Shown piece by piece: positions 16,103 to 24,325 of a stretch of DNA of 33,474 nucleotides. The number at the start of each line of letters is the position of its first letter. Positions within the stretch are counted from its first letter, which is position 1. The notes under the pieces are model-generated. The model made no database searches and was not told the DNA's origin. It saw only the letters and a list, made by a program, of their open reading frames with translations. The translations under genes were made by a program, and so were the position numbers. Source of the stretch: Bacteroidota bacterium (lineage in GTDB: Bacteria > Bacteroidota > Bacteroidia > Chitinophagales > Chitinophagaceae); assembly GCA_018267925.1 (NCBI GenBank), contig JAFDXO010000185.1, positions 1 to 33,474 on the forward strand, read 5' to 3'.

Positions 16103-17281
16103 ATGCAAACAGCCTATATCGTTGCCGGTTTCCGTACTGCCGTTGGAAAAGCAAAAAAAGGAGGATTTAGATTCTATCGCTCAGATGATTTAGCCGTAGA
16201 AGTTATCAAAGGATTGCTGAACACCGTTCCACAATTAGATAGAAAGTTGATTGACGATGTGATTGTTGGAAACGCTGTACCCGAAGCAGAACAAGGTCTT
16301 CAAGTAGGTCGAATTATCGCAAACCGCGCTGTGGGTGAATGGGTGCCAGGTGCAACGGTCAATAGATATTGTGCATCAGGATTAGAAACCATTGCCATTG
16401 CAACAGCCAAAATCCAAAGTGGGATGGCAGATTGTATCATTGCCGGCGGAACAGAAAGCATGAGTTTGGTGCCTACGGCAGGATGGCGAACAATGCCCAA
16501 TTATACTTTTGCAACAGATACCCCCGACTATTTTCTGGGCATGGGGTTGACGGCAGAGCAAGTTGCCATGGATTTTAAAGTAAGTAGAGAAGATCAAGAT
16601 GCTTTTTCTTTTCGATCGCATCAACGAGCTATCCATGCTATCAAAGAAGGTTTTTTTAAAGAAGGAATTTTGCCTATTAAGGTGAAGGAAGTGTATGTAA
16701 ATGAAAATGGAAAAAGAGCAGAGCGTGAACAAGTTGTTGATACTGATGAAGGGCCACGTGCCGATACATCTCTTGACGTATTAGCAAAGCTTCCCCCAGT
16801 GTTTGCACAAGGAGGAACTGTAACCGCTGGAAATTCTTCTCAAACGTCTGATGGGGCAGCCTTTGTTATCGTAATGAGCGAAAAGCTGATGATGCAATGC
16901 AATTTAAAACCCTGGGCTCACTTAAAAGCTTGTGCAGTAGCTGGTGTTGATCCTCGCGTAATGGGGATCGGTCCTATTGCCGCTGTGCCTAAAGTATTGA
17001 AACAAGCAGGTCTGAAATTGTCTGATATTGATTTGATAGAGTTGAACGAGGCTTTTGCCTCACAATCTCTCGCCGTCATTCGTGAGTTGGGAATGAATGA
17101 TGAAATAGTCAACATCAACGGCGGAGCAATATCATTAGGACATCCATTAGGTTGTAGCGGAGCAAAACTGACAATTCAAAATATACATGACTTAAGAAGG
17201 CTAAATAAAAAGTTTGGTATGGTCACTGCTTGTGTCGGAGGAGGACAAGGTATTGCCGGCATCGTTGAACGCATTTTCTGA
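16103..17281 (+). CDS. Acetyl-CoA C-acyltransferase (3-ketoacyl-CoA thiolase)
   Basis: A 392-residue thiolase, full length. The nucleophile is C90 in NRYCASG, the GHPLGCSG motif gives H347, and the acid/base cysteine is C377 in TACVGGGQG; NEAFA supplies the usual Asn. It catalyses thiolytic cleavage of 3-ketoacyl-CoA to acetyl-CoA and a shortened acyl-CoA, the last step of beta-oxidation. The segment after the nucleophile (GGTESMSLVPTAGW) resembles FadA/FadI-type enzymes more than the ACAT1-like thiolase at 24326. No hydratase/dehydrogenase gene is next to it, so it is not in a classic fadBA operon. Confidence 0.93.
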   Translation: MQTAYIVAGFRTAVGKAKKGGFRFYRSDDLAVEVIKGLLNTVPQLDRKLIDDVIVGNAVPEAEQGLQVGRIIANRAVGEWVPGATVNRYCASGLETIAIATAKIQSGMADCIIAGGTESMSLVPTAGWRTMPNYTFATDTPDYFLGMGLTAEQVAMDFKVSREDQDAFSFRSHQRAIHAIKEGFFKEGILPIKVKEVYVNENGKRAEREQVVDTDEGPRADTSLDVLAKLPPVFAQGGTVTAGNSSQTSDGAAFVIVMSEKLMMQCNLKPWAHLKACAVAGVDPRVMGIGPIAAVPKVLKQAGLKLSDIDLIELNEAFASQSLAVIRELGMNDEIVNINGGAISLGHPLGCSGAKLTIQNIHDLRRLNKKFGMVTACVGGGQGIAGIVERIF

Positions 17282-17342
17282 TTTTGCGTATAGATGTGCT
17301 TCAGAGGCTATTTTTTTTCGTTAAATAGTTGAGTGAAGAAAT

Positions 17343-17350
17343 TAATTTTG
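17343..17350 (+). promoter_or_regulatory. Candidate -7 box of the 269-residue barrel gene
   Basis: TAATTTTG is an exact TAnnTTTG match followed by CGCACC, 23 bases before the start codon; the -33 position holds only a T-rich stretch. Confidence 0.45.
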
Positions 17351-17373
17351 CGCACCTTCTAAAATAGGCAACT

Positions 17374-18183
17374 ATGCGTTTTTTTATAGTTTTTCTTCTT
17401 TCTCTTTTTGTTGTGCAAACAGCTTCTGCACGGCTCCTTAAAAATAAATCGCTGGAAGGCATCTATTTACAATGGGGATACAATCGAGAATGGTTTACTC
17501 GAAGCACTATTCATTTTCAAAAAGAAGGAGAGTATGATTTTCGTTTGGTGAATGCGGTAGCACACGACAAGCCTGACTTTGGATCCATCATCAGTTCGCC
17601 TTTAGATATCTCTATCCCACAATACAACTATCGAATCGGTTTTTATTTAAACCCCCAACATACACATGCTTTCGAGCTAAGTTTCGATCATGCAAAGTAT
17701 GTTGTTACCGATTATCAAAAATATCACATCGAGGGTTTCATAGATGGTCAGTATATGAATAAAGATACAGTTGTAGATCCTGCCTTTTTGCACTTTGAAC
17801 ACACGGATGGAGCCAATTTTGTTCATTTCAATTATGTGGGCATTCAACCTTTGTATGAAACACCCAAAAAAAGAACCATTCTTGCTGCAATTGTCAAGCT
17901 GGGAGCAGGTTTTGTGATTCCTCGCACCGATGTAACATACAAAGGTGCTCGACTTAATAACAAATTTCATATTGCCGGCTATGTTGCCAGTGCAGAATTG
18001 GGGGCAAGAGTCTATCCACTAAGAAATCTCTTTTTGGAAGCTACCGTAAAAGGAGGTTATGCAAACTATATCAACTCACTTGCTAGTGAAGGAGGCAAGG
18101 CTAACCACCATTTTGGCTATGTAGAATGTATAGGACTGATAGGCTATGACATTGCTTTAGGAAAGCATCGAAGCTCGAAATAA
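17374..18183 (+). CDS. Outer-membrane beta-barrel protein of unknown function
   Basis: A 269-residue exported protein. Residues 1-19 are a signal peptide (MRFFIVFLLSLFVVQTASA). The mature chain shows repeated amphipathic strands with aromatic ends (IYLQWGYNREWF, YNYRIGFYLN, AFELSFDHAKYVV, NFVHFNYVGIQPLY, ILAAIVKLGAGFVI, NLFLEATVKGGYANYI, YVECIGLIGYDIAL), the pattern of a small barrel of eight or more strands. No catalytic motif is recognisable. It stands alone between the thiolase and the first cold-shock gene, with a likely promoter of its own. Small barrels of this kind may be structural or channel-forming; nothing here decides it. Confidence 0.75.
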   Translation: MRFFIVFLLSLFVVQTASARLLKNKSLEGIYLQWGYNREWFTRSTIHFQKEGEYDFRLVNAVAHDKPDFGSIISSPLDISIPQYNYRIGFYLNPQHTHAFELSFDHAKYVVTDYQKYHIEGFIDGQYMNKDTVVDPAFLHFEHTDGANFVHFNYVGIQPLYETPKKRTILAAIVKLGAGFVIPRTDVTYKGARLNNKFHIAGYVASAELGARVYPLRNLFLEATVKGGYANYINSLASEGGKANHHFGYVECIGLIGYDIALGKHRSSK

Positions 18184-18216
18184 ATAGAAATTAACAAGCT
18201 CTAACAAAATATTTGA

Positions 18217-18245
18217 TTGAAATATTGATTTTACTAGTACCTTTG
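18217..18245 (+). promoter_or_regulatory. Bacteroidota-type promoter of the first cold-shock gene
   Basis: TTG (18217-18219), 18 bases, TACCTTTG (18238-18245): an exact -7 box and one of the best promoters in the window. Transcription would start about 20 bases before the ATG. Confidence 0.7.
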
Positions 18246-18271
18246 CAATTCATTTTTTTTATTCATTTACA

Positions 18272-18463
18272 ATGCAAGAAGGTACAGTAAAGTTCTTCAA
18301 CGAAACGAAGGGCTTTGGTTTTATTAAACCAAACAATGGTGGACAAGACATTTTCGTTCATGTTTCAGGATTAATTGATGAAATCCGCGAAAACGATCAT
18401 GTAAGTTTCGAAGTTCAAAACGGAAAGAAAGGTTTGAACGCCGTAAACGTGAAAGTTATCTAA
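18272..18463 (+). CDS. Cold-shock protein 1 (CspA family)
   Basis: A 63-residue single cold-shock domain, an OB-fold RNA/DNA-binding protein acting as an RNA chaperone in the cytoplasm. RNP1 is seen as KGFGFI (14-19) and RNP2 as DIFVHV; the opening MQEGTVKFFNETKG is typical. Monocistronic, with its own promoter and terminator. A second copy with the same first 19 residues apart from none visible changes up to KGFGFI follows 159 bases downstream. Confidence 0.96.
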   Translation: MQEGTVKFFNETKGFGFIKPNNGGQDIFVHVSGLIDEIRENDHVSFEVQNGKKGLNAVNVKVI

Positions 18464-18490
18464 GTTTGAAATCATCATACTAAGAACTTT

Positions 18491-18520
18491 GAGGGGTTGT
18501 GTTTCACAACCTCTTTTTTT
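18491..18520 (+). terminator. Intrinsic terminator of cold-shock gene 1
   Basis: GGTTGTG (18495-18501) / CACAACC (18505-18511) with a TTT loop, extended by GAGG against TCTT-type pairs, then a T tract. Confidence 0.88.
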
Positions 18521-18621
18521 TATCCTAAACAACCTCTTTTCTTTACAGGAATAAAAAAGATTCTGTATTTTAAGAAAAAAGCTTTAACTTGACTGCATTA
18601 TTTCATTACTTATTTTTTTTT

Positions 18622-18813
18622 ATGCAAGAAGGTACCGTAAAATTTTTCAACGAAACAAAGGGTTTTGGCTTCATTATGCCTGCTGATGGCGGGGCTGAAG
18701 TATTTGTGCATGTAACAGGTTTAGTGGACAAGATTGCCCAAAACGATCGTGTATCATACGAAGTTCAAGATGGGAAAAAAGGGAAAAATGCCGTAAATGT
18801 CAAGAAAATATAG
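18622..18813 (+). CDS. Cold-shock protein 2 (CspA family)
   Basis: A 63-residue cold-shock domain protein, a tandem paralogue of the gene at 18272. The start was set at ATG 18622, where MQEGTVKFFNETKGFGFI aligns with copy 1; an upstream TTG at 18589 would add an unlikely Phe-rich extension. RNP1 KGFGFI and RNP2 EVFVHV are intact. The two genes differ in the loop after RNP1 (NNGGQD versus ADGGAE) and the C-terminal half, while codons in the shared N terminus differ mainly at third positions, so the duplication is not recent. Its promoter is not clear (TTTAACTTG near 18583 is a poor match). Confidence 0.96.
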   Translation: MQEGTVKFFNETKGFGFIMPADGGAEVFVHVTGLVDKIAQNDRVSYEVQDGKKGKNAVNVKKI

Positions 18814-18839
18814 AACACTAAATACTTTTCAGCGTTTTT

Positions 18840-18871
18840 AAAGGATGTATGTTTGCTACATCCTTTTTTTT
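18840..18871 (+). terminator. Intrinsic terminator of cold-shock gene 2
   Basis: AAAGGATGTA (18840-18849) / TACATCCTTT (18857-18866), ten perfect pairs, 7-base loop, followed by a T tract. Confidence 0.9.
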
Positions 18872-18954
18872 GTGCAAATAACAATTGTTGTAAAGGAAGT
18901 ATGAGCGAATCTGTATTCGGGTAAAGAGAAATGATTATTTTCCTTTTTGCAAAT

Positions 18955-18991
18955 AAATAAAAAAAAGAGCTATTTATTAATAGCTCTTTTT
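18955..18991 (-). terminator. Terminator of tRNA-Ser
   Basis: A 13-bp inverted repeat, AAAAAGAGCTATT (18962-18974) with AATAGCTCTTTTT (18979-18991), 4-base loop, just behind the tRNA on the minus strand and followed there by more T. It is symmetrical and could act both ways. Confidence 0.85.
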
Positions 18992-18998
18992 GGGTGGG

Positions 18999-19083
18999 CG
19001 GAGAGAGAGGGATTCGAACCCCCGGACCTTTTACAGTCAACGGTTTTCAAGACCGCCGCATTCGACCGCTCTGCCATCTCTCC
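18999..19083 (-). tRNA. tRNA-Ser (anticodon UGA)
   Basis: An 85-base cloverleaf on the minus strand: acceptor arm GGAGAGA / TCTCTCC with discriminator G, anticodon loop CTTGAAA giving UGA, a long variable arm as in class II tRNAs, and T loop TTCGAAT. CCA is not encoded. It reads UCA and other UCN codons. Own promoter and terminator. Confidence 0.95.
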
Positions 19084-19088
19084 GAGGC

Positions 19089-19119
19089 CAAAATTAAACG
19101 GGCAATCCGATTTACAAAA
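19089..19119 (-). promoter_or_regulatory. Promoter of tRNA-Ser
   Basis: On the minus strand TTTTG (19119-19115), 18 bases, TAATTTTG (19096-19089), an exact -7 box ending 6 bases before the tRNA. Confidence 0.65.
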
Positions 19120-19226
19120 GAAATTTGCCATTTTCCTTGAGATATTTTCTAAGGTCATGTTAAACTAACCTCTAAAAGCCGCTATTGGTAAGCGTTTCAG
19201 CACTTTCTTTGATAGATTTGAAAATT

Positions 19227-19907
19227 ATGGAGCAAAAAATAAAATGGCTTTTTGGAGCAGTTCTTGTTGTTTTGCAACTAACCGCTTGTGCACAAAAGCA
19301 TGTAGAACAGTCTAAAACCTTTCAGACTATGAATGAAAAAAACGAGACAAAACAAGAACAGAAAATAGATACTGCAACATTTGGAGCCGGTTGTTTTTGG
19401 TGTACAGAAGCACAGTTTCAACAGTTAGATGGGGTAGTTAAAGTAGAGTCGGGGTATAGTGGTGGGGCTATTGAAAATCCTACTTACAAGCAAGTTTGCT
19501 CAGGAAATACTGGACATGCTGAAGTATCTAACATTTATTTTGATCCATCAAAAATTAGCTATGATGAACTGCTCGCTGCTTTTTGGGTTGCACACGACCC
19601 TACACAACTGAACAGGCAAGGAAATGATGTGGGTACACAATATAGAAGCGTGATTTTTTATCACAATGAAGAGCAAAGAAAAAAGGCGGAAAGCTATAAA
19701 CAAAAACTAAATCAAGAACATGCCTTTAATGGAGAAGTAGTGACAGAAATTTCTCCATTTACTAAATTTTTTAAGGCTGAGAACTATCATCAAAATTATT
19801 ATAACGACAATAGTTCTCAACCTTATTGTGTGTGGGTAGTTCAGCCTAAATTGGATAAATTCAGGAAAGTGTTTAAAGACAAGCTGAAAGCAAATACGTA
19901 TAAATGA
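19227..19907 (+). CDS. msrA: Peptide-methionine (S)-S-oxide reductase MsrA, lipoprotein form
   Basis: A 226-residue MsrA. The N terminus is a lipoprotein signal with lipobox LTAC (Cys21), so the enzyme is probably anchored in the cell envelope and not cytoplasmic. After a polar linker (about 22-48) the MsrA domain begins at ATFGAGCFWC with catalytic Cys56; GYSGG, YKQVCSGNTGHAE and NRQGNDVGTQYRSVIF are family motifs. It reduces S-methionine sulfoxide in proteins, repairing envelope oxidation damage. Other Cys that could resolve the sulfenate lie at VCSGN and near the end (PYCVW). ATG 19227 is chosen because the signal begins there. TAGATTTG (19213-19220) is an exact -7 box only 6 bases before the start, hinting at a very short leader. 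No MsrB domain is fused. Confidence 0.94.
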   Translation: MEQKIKWLFGAVLVVLQLTACAQKHVEQSKTFQTMNEKNETKQEQKIDTATFGAGCFWCTEAQFQQLDGVVKVESGYSGGAIENPTYKQVCSGNTGHAEVSNIYFDPSKISYDELLAAFWVAHDPTQLNRQGNDVGTQYRSVIFYHNEEQRKKAESYKQKLNQEHAFNGEVVTEISPFTKFFKAENYHQNYYNDNSSQPYCVWVVQPKLDKFRKVFKDKLKANTYK

Positions 19908-19919
19908 TAGCTTGCTATC
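19906..19919. repeat. Small inverted repeat behind msrA
   Basis: GATAGC TT GCTATC overlaps the msrA stop codon and lies between convergent genes. It shares the core GCTTGC with the larger palindrome at 20805-20826 on the other side of the next gene. Confidence 0.4.
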
Positions 19920-19936
19920 GGTTGACGTACCTAAAA

Positions 19937-20785
19937 TTAAAAACGATAACCAACATTAAAGTTGAATTGTATTAACGGTGAATTGCTGAAAATGTTATCA
20001 TTAGCATAAGTTCCGTTATTAGATGTTTTGTCTGAAACATAATATGGAATCCCTAAACCCATTTCTAAACCTAAATGTAAATGTTGGGTAGGCTGAATAT
20101 TAAGTGAGTTATTGACCATAAACCCTAACATCGTTAAGCTCCCTTGTGTGCGGTCGGTGCGATACCCATTTATTGCGGGATCCCAAGTGTTTTTTGTGTA
20201 AGTTTTTTGGCCTGTTGCAAAGGCTAAAGACCCGCCAACTGCGTAACGTACGATGCCATTACTTGAGGTTGGGTAAAATTTACAGCCGGGCATGAACCAG
20301 GTCATGTAATCATTCGTCTTTTCATAAAGCCCAGTGTTATTGTTGTAATAATTGGTGCGATTGTTAAATGAAAAAACTATGGGTAGGTAAAGGCTTACAA
20401 AATTGCCTTTGTCCAAAAAACGTTCATAAGATAATCCTACACCAACCGCACTGAAATTATTCATGGCTAAAGGAAGAATACTAAAGATGTTGACTGGATA
20501 ACGAGCATTATTTGCATTTACTCGCTGTTTTGTGCTAAAAGATCGAGTGCTAATTATTTCTTCATCACCATTGCTATATTTAATTCGATCAATTTCATTT
20601 TTGGTCATCACATAATCAGGTCCGTCTTGGCTTTTCCACTTTTTGTAGATCACAGATCGAGGGTTTACTTCTTTAATCTTAACCTCAAACTCGCCTCCAG
20701 ATCGGGTATAGATTCGATCTTGAGCAAAAGAGTAATTAGATAATACCAATGTGCTTACGAGGAAAAAAGGAAAAATGAATTTCAT
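19937..20785 (-). CDS. Secreted outer-membrane protein with Bacteroidota N-terminal SH3-like motif
   Basis: A 282-residue exported protein of unknown function. Residues 1-21 are a signal peptide ending in FAQ. Residues about 22-76 (DRIYTRSGGEFEVKIKEV, then IYKKW, DGPDYVMTKNEIDRIKYSNGDEE) match a short beta module often seen at the N terminus of Bacteroidota surface proteins, typically written as a KNGDEI...V.YK....GP.Y...K.EI..IKY.NG pattern. The rest alternates hydrophobic and polar residues and ends in FNFNVGYRF with a final Phe, as in outer-membrane barrels. It follows the acyl-CoA ligase gene on the same strand after 99 bases containing a promoter candidate and a 22-bp palindrome. Confidence 0.75.
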   Translation of the reverse strand: MKFIFPFFLVSTLVLSNYSFAQDRIYTRSGGEFEVKIKEVNPRSVIYKKWKSQDGPDYVMTKNEIDRIKYSNGDEEIISTRSFSTKQRVNANNARYPVNIFSILPLAMNNFSAVGVGLSYERFLDKGNFVSLYLPIVFSFNNRTNYYNNNTGLYEKTNDYMTWFMPGCKFYPTSSNGIVRYAVGGSLAFATGQKTYTKNTWDPAINGYRTDRTQGSLTMLGFMVNNSLNIQPTQHLHLGLEMGLGIPYYVSDKTSNNGTYANDNIFSNSPLIQFNFNVGYRF

Positions 20786-20804
20786 AAAGATTTTTTGTTA
20801 GTTA

Positions 20805-20826
20805 GATCGTGCAAGCTTGCACGATC
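20805..20826 (-). promoter_or_regulatory. Perfect 22-bp palindrome in the leader of the 282-residue gene
   Basis: The half site GATCGTGCAAG is followed by its exact complement, centred on AAGCTT. It lies 20 bases before the start codon, and 12 bases after the candidate -7 box, so it would be in the first part of the mRNA as a hairpin, or act as an operator. No U tract follows, so it is not a normal terminator of the gene upstream. Confidence 0.65.
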
Positions 20827-20837
20827 ATTTATGAAGA

Positions 20838-20870
20838 CGAAAATAGAGTTAAAAATATTGGGTCAGCAAA
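20838..20870 (-). promoter_or_regulatory. Candidate promoter of the 282-residue outer-membrane protein gene
   Basis: On the minus strand TTTG (20870-20867), 21 bases, TATTTTCG (20845-20838), one base off TAnnTTTG. Confidence 0.45.
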
Positions 20871-20884
20871 TCAAATGTTTTGTT

Positions 20885-22654
20885 CTAATTGTACATGACT
20901 TCAATTTGTTGGGCAAACTTCTTTTCAATTATCTTGCGTCGTGTTTTAAGTGAAGGTGTTAGCTCGCCGGAATCTACCGTCCATTCTGAGGATAATAAGG
21001 TGAACTTTTTGATCTGCTCTACATGTCCCAAATCTAAATTGTATTTATCTACTTGTTTTTGTATCAAATCCAGGACAGTTTTTGTTTTCAGCAATTCTTC
21101 ATTGCTTGCTGATGGCGTTATTCCTTTGTCAGACAAGTATTTTCTAAGATTATTAAACGAAGGAACTATCAAGGCACTTACAAATTTTCTGTTGTTGCCA
21201 ATAACCATAATTTGTTCAATAAAGGCACTTTCACGCATTTTGTTTTCTACTGCTTGTGGTGCAACATATTTTCCACCTGAGGTCTTAAAAATTTCTTTTT
21301 TTCTGTCCGTAATTTTTAAAAATTTTCCTTCAACCCATTCGCCAATATCCCCCGTTTTAAACCAACCATCTTCCATCACTTCGGCTGTCAGATCGGGACG
21401 TTTGTAATAGCCTACCATCACATTGTTTCCTCGAGTTAATATTTCTCCATCTGCTGCAATTTTCACCTCAACATTTTGAATTAATGGTCCAATAGTACCC
21501 ACTCTTCTGCCCGAACTTTTAAATTTGTTCACTGAAATAACAGGAGAAGTTTCTGTTAGTCCATATCCCTCCATAATGATTATTCCGGCAGCGGTAAATA
21601 TTCTGATCAGTCTTTCCTGACAGGGAGCAGCACCGGTAACGATGGCTTTCACTTGTCCGCCTAAGGCTTCTCTCCATTTTGAAAAGATGAGCTTATTGGC
21701 AAGTGATAATTGTAGGCGATACCACCAGCTTCCATGATCTATATTGTCAAACCTAAAACCGACATCTAATGCCCAAAAAAACAAGGCGCGTTTGATACCC
21801 TTCAAATCCATTCCTTTTGCCAAAATTTTTTCGTAAACCTTTTCTAATAATCGAGGTACCGTTGTAAACACAATTGGTTTTACTTCTTTTAAATTGTCGC
21901 CAATAGTATCCATACTTTCTGCATAGAAAATGCTTACACCCGATTGAAGATAGATGTAGGATACCATCCGTTCAAAAATGTGGTTGAGCGGAAGAAAGCT
22001 TAATGCCCGATCGCCATTTTCAGCAAACCAAAATTCAGGAATGCTGTCTTGTACGTTGCTGACAATATTTTTATGACTAAGCATTACACCTTTGGGGCTG
22101 CCTGTGGTGCCGGAAGTGTAAATGATGGTTGCTAATGTATTACTGTTGATACGTTCAATCCGTTTTTTATCAGGGTTTAAACCTTTTCTGATTAAGGTTT
22201 GGTAGGTTTCAATTCCGGATACTTCATCAAAAGAAAAAATAAATTTTAAAGAAGGTACTGTAGAAAAAACACCGGAAAACCGATCATACAATTCTTTACC
22301 GGAAACAAACAGGATCTTTACTGATGCTTCATTTAAAATATAGGCAAATTCTTCTGGGCTGATGGTAGGATAAATAGGGGTGAGAGCCGCACCACAAAGC
22401 TGCGTAGCCAAATCGGTAATAATCCATTCTGGGCGATTGGGCGAAACTATGGCTATCTTTTCTTGCGTATCAACCTTCTCAATTTCTTCACTAATACCTA
22501 AAGAAAGCAATCCTCCTGCAAGGCTTTGTGCCGTTTCCCATACTTCTGCACAAGAATAATTTTTCCAATTTCCGTTTTCTTTTGCAGCGAGCATCACTTG
22601 GTTGGGTTCCGTTTCGTACCGCTGCGCTACGATATCAAAAAGGCGTGTGATCAT
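20885..22654 (-). CDS. Long-chain fatty acid-CoA ligase (AMP-forming, FAA1-like)
   Basis: A 589-residue adenylate-forming enzyme of full length. The P loop IIYTSGTTGSPKG (177-189), the GYGLTETSP motif, GWFKTGDIGEW and the C-terminal KITDRKKEIFKTSGGKYVAP hinge are all present, with the Lys-rich end typical of the FAA1 group in Bacteroidota. It activates long-chain fatty acids with ATP and CoA for membrane lipid synthesis or beta-oxidation. It lies 124 bases behind the PaaK-like gene on the same strand and may share its transcript. Confidence 0.93.
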   Translation of the reverse strand: MITRLFDIVAQRYETEPNQVMLAAKENGNWKNYSCAEVWETAQSLAGGLLSLGISEEIEKVDTQEKIAIVSPNRPEWIITDLATQLCGAALTPIYPTISPEEFAYILNEASVKILFVSGKELYDRFSGVFSTVPSLKFIFSFDEVSGIETYQTLIRKGLNPDKKRIERINSNTLATIIYTSGTTGSPKGVMLSHKNIVSNVQDSIPEFWFAENGDRALSFLPLNHIFERMVSYIYLQSGVSIFYAESMDTIGDNLKEVKPIVFTTVPRLLEKVYEKILAKGMDLKGIKRALFFWALDVGFRFDNIDHGSWWYRLQLSLANKLIFSKWREALGGQVKAIVTGAAPCQERLIRIFTAAGIIIMEGYGLTETSPVISVNKFKSSGRRVGTIGPLIQNVEVKIAADGEILTRGNNVMVGYYKRPDLTAEVMEDGWFKTGDIGEWVEGKFLKITDRKKEIFKTSGGKYVAPQAVENKMRESAFIEQIMVIGNNRKFVSALIVPSFNNLRKYLSDKGITPSASNEELLKTKTVLDLIQKQVDKYNLDLGHVEQIKKFTLLSSEWTVDSGELTPSLKTRRKIIEKKFAQQIEVMYN

Positions 22655-22778
22655 GTTGTAATATACCTAATTTTTACACCAACAACAAACCCTTTATTTT
22701 ATTAAGCAGATCAGAGCTTTATCAGAACCTCGTTTGATATAGCAAGTCTTGACTTTGATTTTTTGAAAGAAGAGAAGC

Positions 22779-24092
22779 TTAAAACGAATTGTCGCGATTG
22801 TCAACAAATCGAATTTGTTTTCTGGCTGCAAGTGGAAATTGCATTTGTCGCATTACTTCCGATGAGTGGAAAACGATTTTAGGAATCACCCTCAAATGTG
22901 TTTGCAGTAATGGTTTTAGTATTGCCATGAAAGTGTTTTCATCTGTGGGTGCTTCGATGTGAAGGATGATTTCATCCATTCCATAATCATCGTTTCTTAC
23001 TTCAATTAAATATTCCGAGATAATGGATTGCTGGTTGAGTAGTTCAAATATGGCAGGCGGGTAAAGGGTTGTTCCTTTATACTTTATCATTTGCTTTTTT
23101 CTACCGACAACGGGGCTTAGACGTTTTGATTTTCTGCCGCAACCACAAGGGTTTTCGTAGTAGCAACAAATATCTCCGGTACGGTATCGCAAAAGAGGCA
23201 TTCCGGTCACACCCAAGGTAGTAATGGCAACTTCGCCATATTCTCCTTCTTGAAGTGCATTTCCTTCATCATCCAAAATTTCTAAAATCAGTAAGTCGGG
23301 TAAATGATGTCCACCTTTTCCTTCGCTACATTCTGTAAAGGCAGTTTGCATTTCTGTTGAAGCATAGGTGCTATGTAGCGCAATGTTCCATTGGCTTTGA
23401 ATACGGGTTCCCAGTGCATTTAATTCGAAGTCTGCTTTACGTAGTCCTTCGCCTATACACACAACTTTTTCTACCGAAGTTTGGTTTAGAGAAATGTTAT
23501 TTTCAAGGGCATAGCTTATCATTTTGAGTAAAAAAGAAGGCACAGCTACCAAGCTATTTGCTTGTAGTCTTTTCAATACATCCCATTGCATAGCAGGCAA
23601 GCCCGGTCCGGTGCGAATCACAGCTGCTCCGATTTGACGAAGCCCAGAATAGTAAGCCATGCCGGCCATGAATTGCCTATCAAGCGTTAGCATGAGTTGG
23701 AAAATATCTTGTGCTTTTGCATTGGCACACAAAAAAGATTGTTGTTCGTTGTATGCCAGCCGTTGTAAATCGCTTTCGGTGAGGGCAATGGTTACTGGAC
23801 TCCCCAATGTGCCTGATGTGGCCGTATATTCTCTTACTTCATTACTGGCAACACACAAAAACTCCCAATTATGGTTCTGTATATCGTTTTTCGAAGTAGT
23901 CGGCAGAAATTTTAAGTCGTCAATGGTGCGAATGTTGGATAAAGCAATATGGTTTTGCGAAAACATCTTTCTATAGAATGCAGAATGCTCGCTGAGATAT
24001 ACAAGAAGCTCTTGCAATTTATTTTCCTGCCATTGTTGTTGAACGGTAAGTGGTTCGTACGCAAGAAATGGGTGAAATGCAGGGACAATCAT
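22779..24092 (-). CDS. PaaK-like phenylacetate-CoA ligase family protein
   Basis: A 437-residue member of the adenylate-forming superfamily resembling phenylacetate-CoA ligases: the P loop YTATSGTLGSPV (90-100), STYASTEMQ in the place of the A5 motif, RTGDICCYYENPCGCGRKSKRL with clustered Cys, and the small C-terminal domain (VVGRKKQMIKYKGTTLYP) are seen. It would form an acyl- or aryl-adenylate; the true substrate is open, as this family also includes enzymes acting in natural-product or lipid pathways. I chose ATG 24092: the frame is open to a TTG at 24131, but that codon overlaps a promoter-like box (CCTATTTG, 24129-24136). Divergent from the acetyltransferase gene, upstream of the FAA1-like ligase. 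Confidence 0.85.
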   Translation of the reverse strand: MIVPAFHPFLAYEPLTVQQQWQENKLQELLVYLSEHSAFYRKMFSQNHIALSNIRTIDDLKFLPTTSKNDIQNHNWEFLCVASNEVREYTATSGTLGSPVTIALTESDLQRLAYNEQQSFLCANAKAQDIFQLMLTLDRQFMAGMAYYSGLRQIGAAVIRTGPGLPAMQWDVLKRLQANSLVAVPSFLLKMISYALENNISLNQTSVEKVVCIGEGLRKADFELNALGTRIQSQWNIALHSTYASTEMQTAFTECSEGKGGHHLPDLLILEILDDEGNALQEGEYGEVAITTLGVTGMPLLRYRTGDICCYYENPCGCGRKSKRLSPVVGRKKQMIKYKGTTLYPPAIFELLNQQSIISEYLIEVRNDDYGMDEIILHIEAPTDENTFMAILKPLLQTHLRVIPKIVFHSSEVMRQMQFPLAARKQIRFVDNRDNSF

Positions 24093-24325
24093 ATTCTCCT
24101 CAAAAGTAAGGGTCAAAAGACGTTGTCGCAAATAGGGAAGGTTGTTGGATTCTAAATTTGAATATCGTTTTTTATAGTGGGGCTTGCTTTTTAGATTTAT
24201 TCCTTTTCACAAACCTATTTCCGATTAGATAGTAATGCTTTTCTGATAAGTGTTACGATGCGGTTATTTCAGTAGCTTTGGCGGTCATTTTTTTAATAAA
24301 AAAAATTAAAAACATTTTTGCCAAC

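Noticed and set aside
18765..19040. 91-codon minus-strand frame from tRNA-Ser into the second cold-shock gene
   Set aside because: It crosses a tRNA, two terminators and an antisense coding gene, and its sequence has no protein-like features.
18947..19168. Open frame on the + strand with the string AEREGFEPP across the tRNA-Ser region
   Set aside because: This is the well-known false translation of an antisense tRNA; the tRNA-Ser on the minus strand explains it fully.
20805..20826. Palindrome considered as the terminator of the acyl-CoA ligase gene
   Set aside because: It is about 60 bases behind the stop, no U tract follows, and a promoter candidate for the next gene lies in between.
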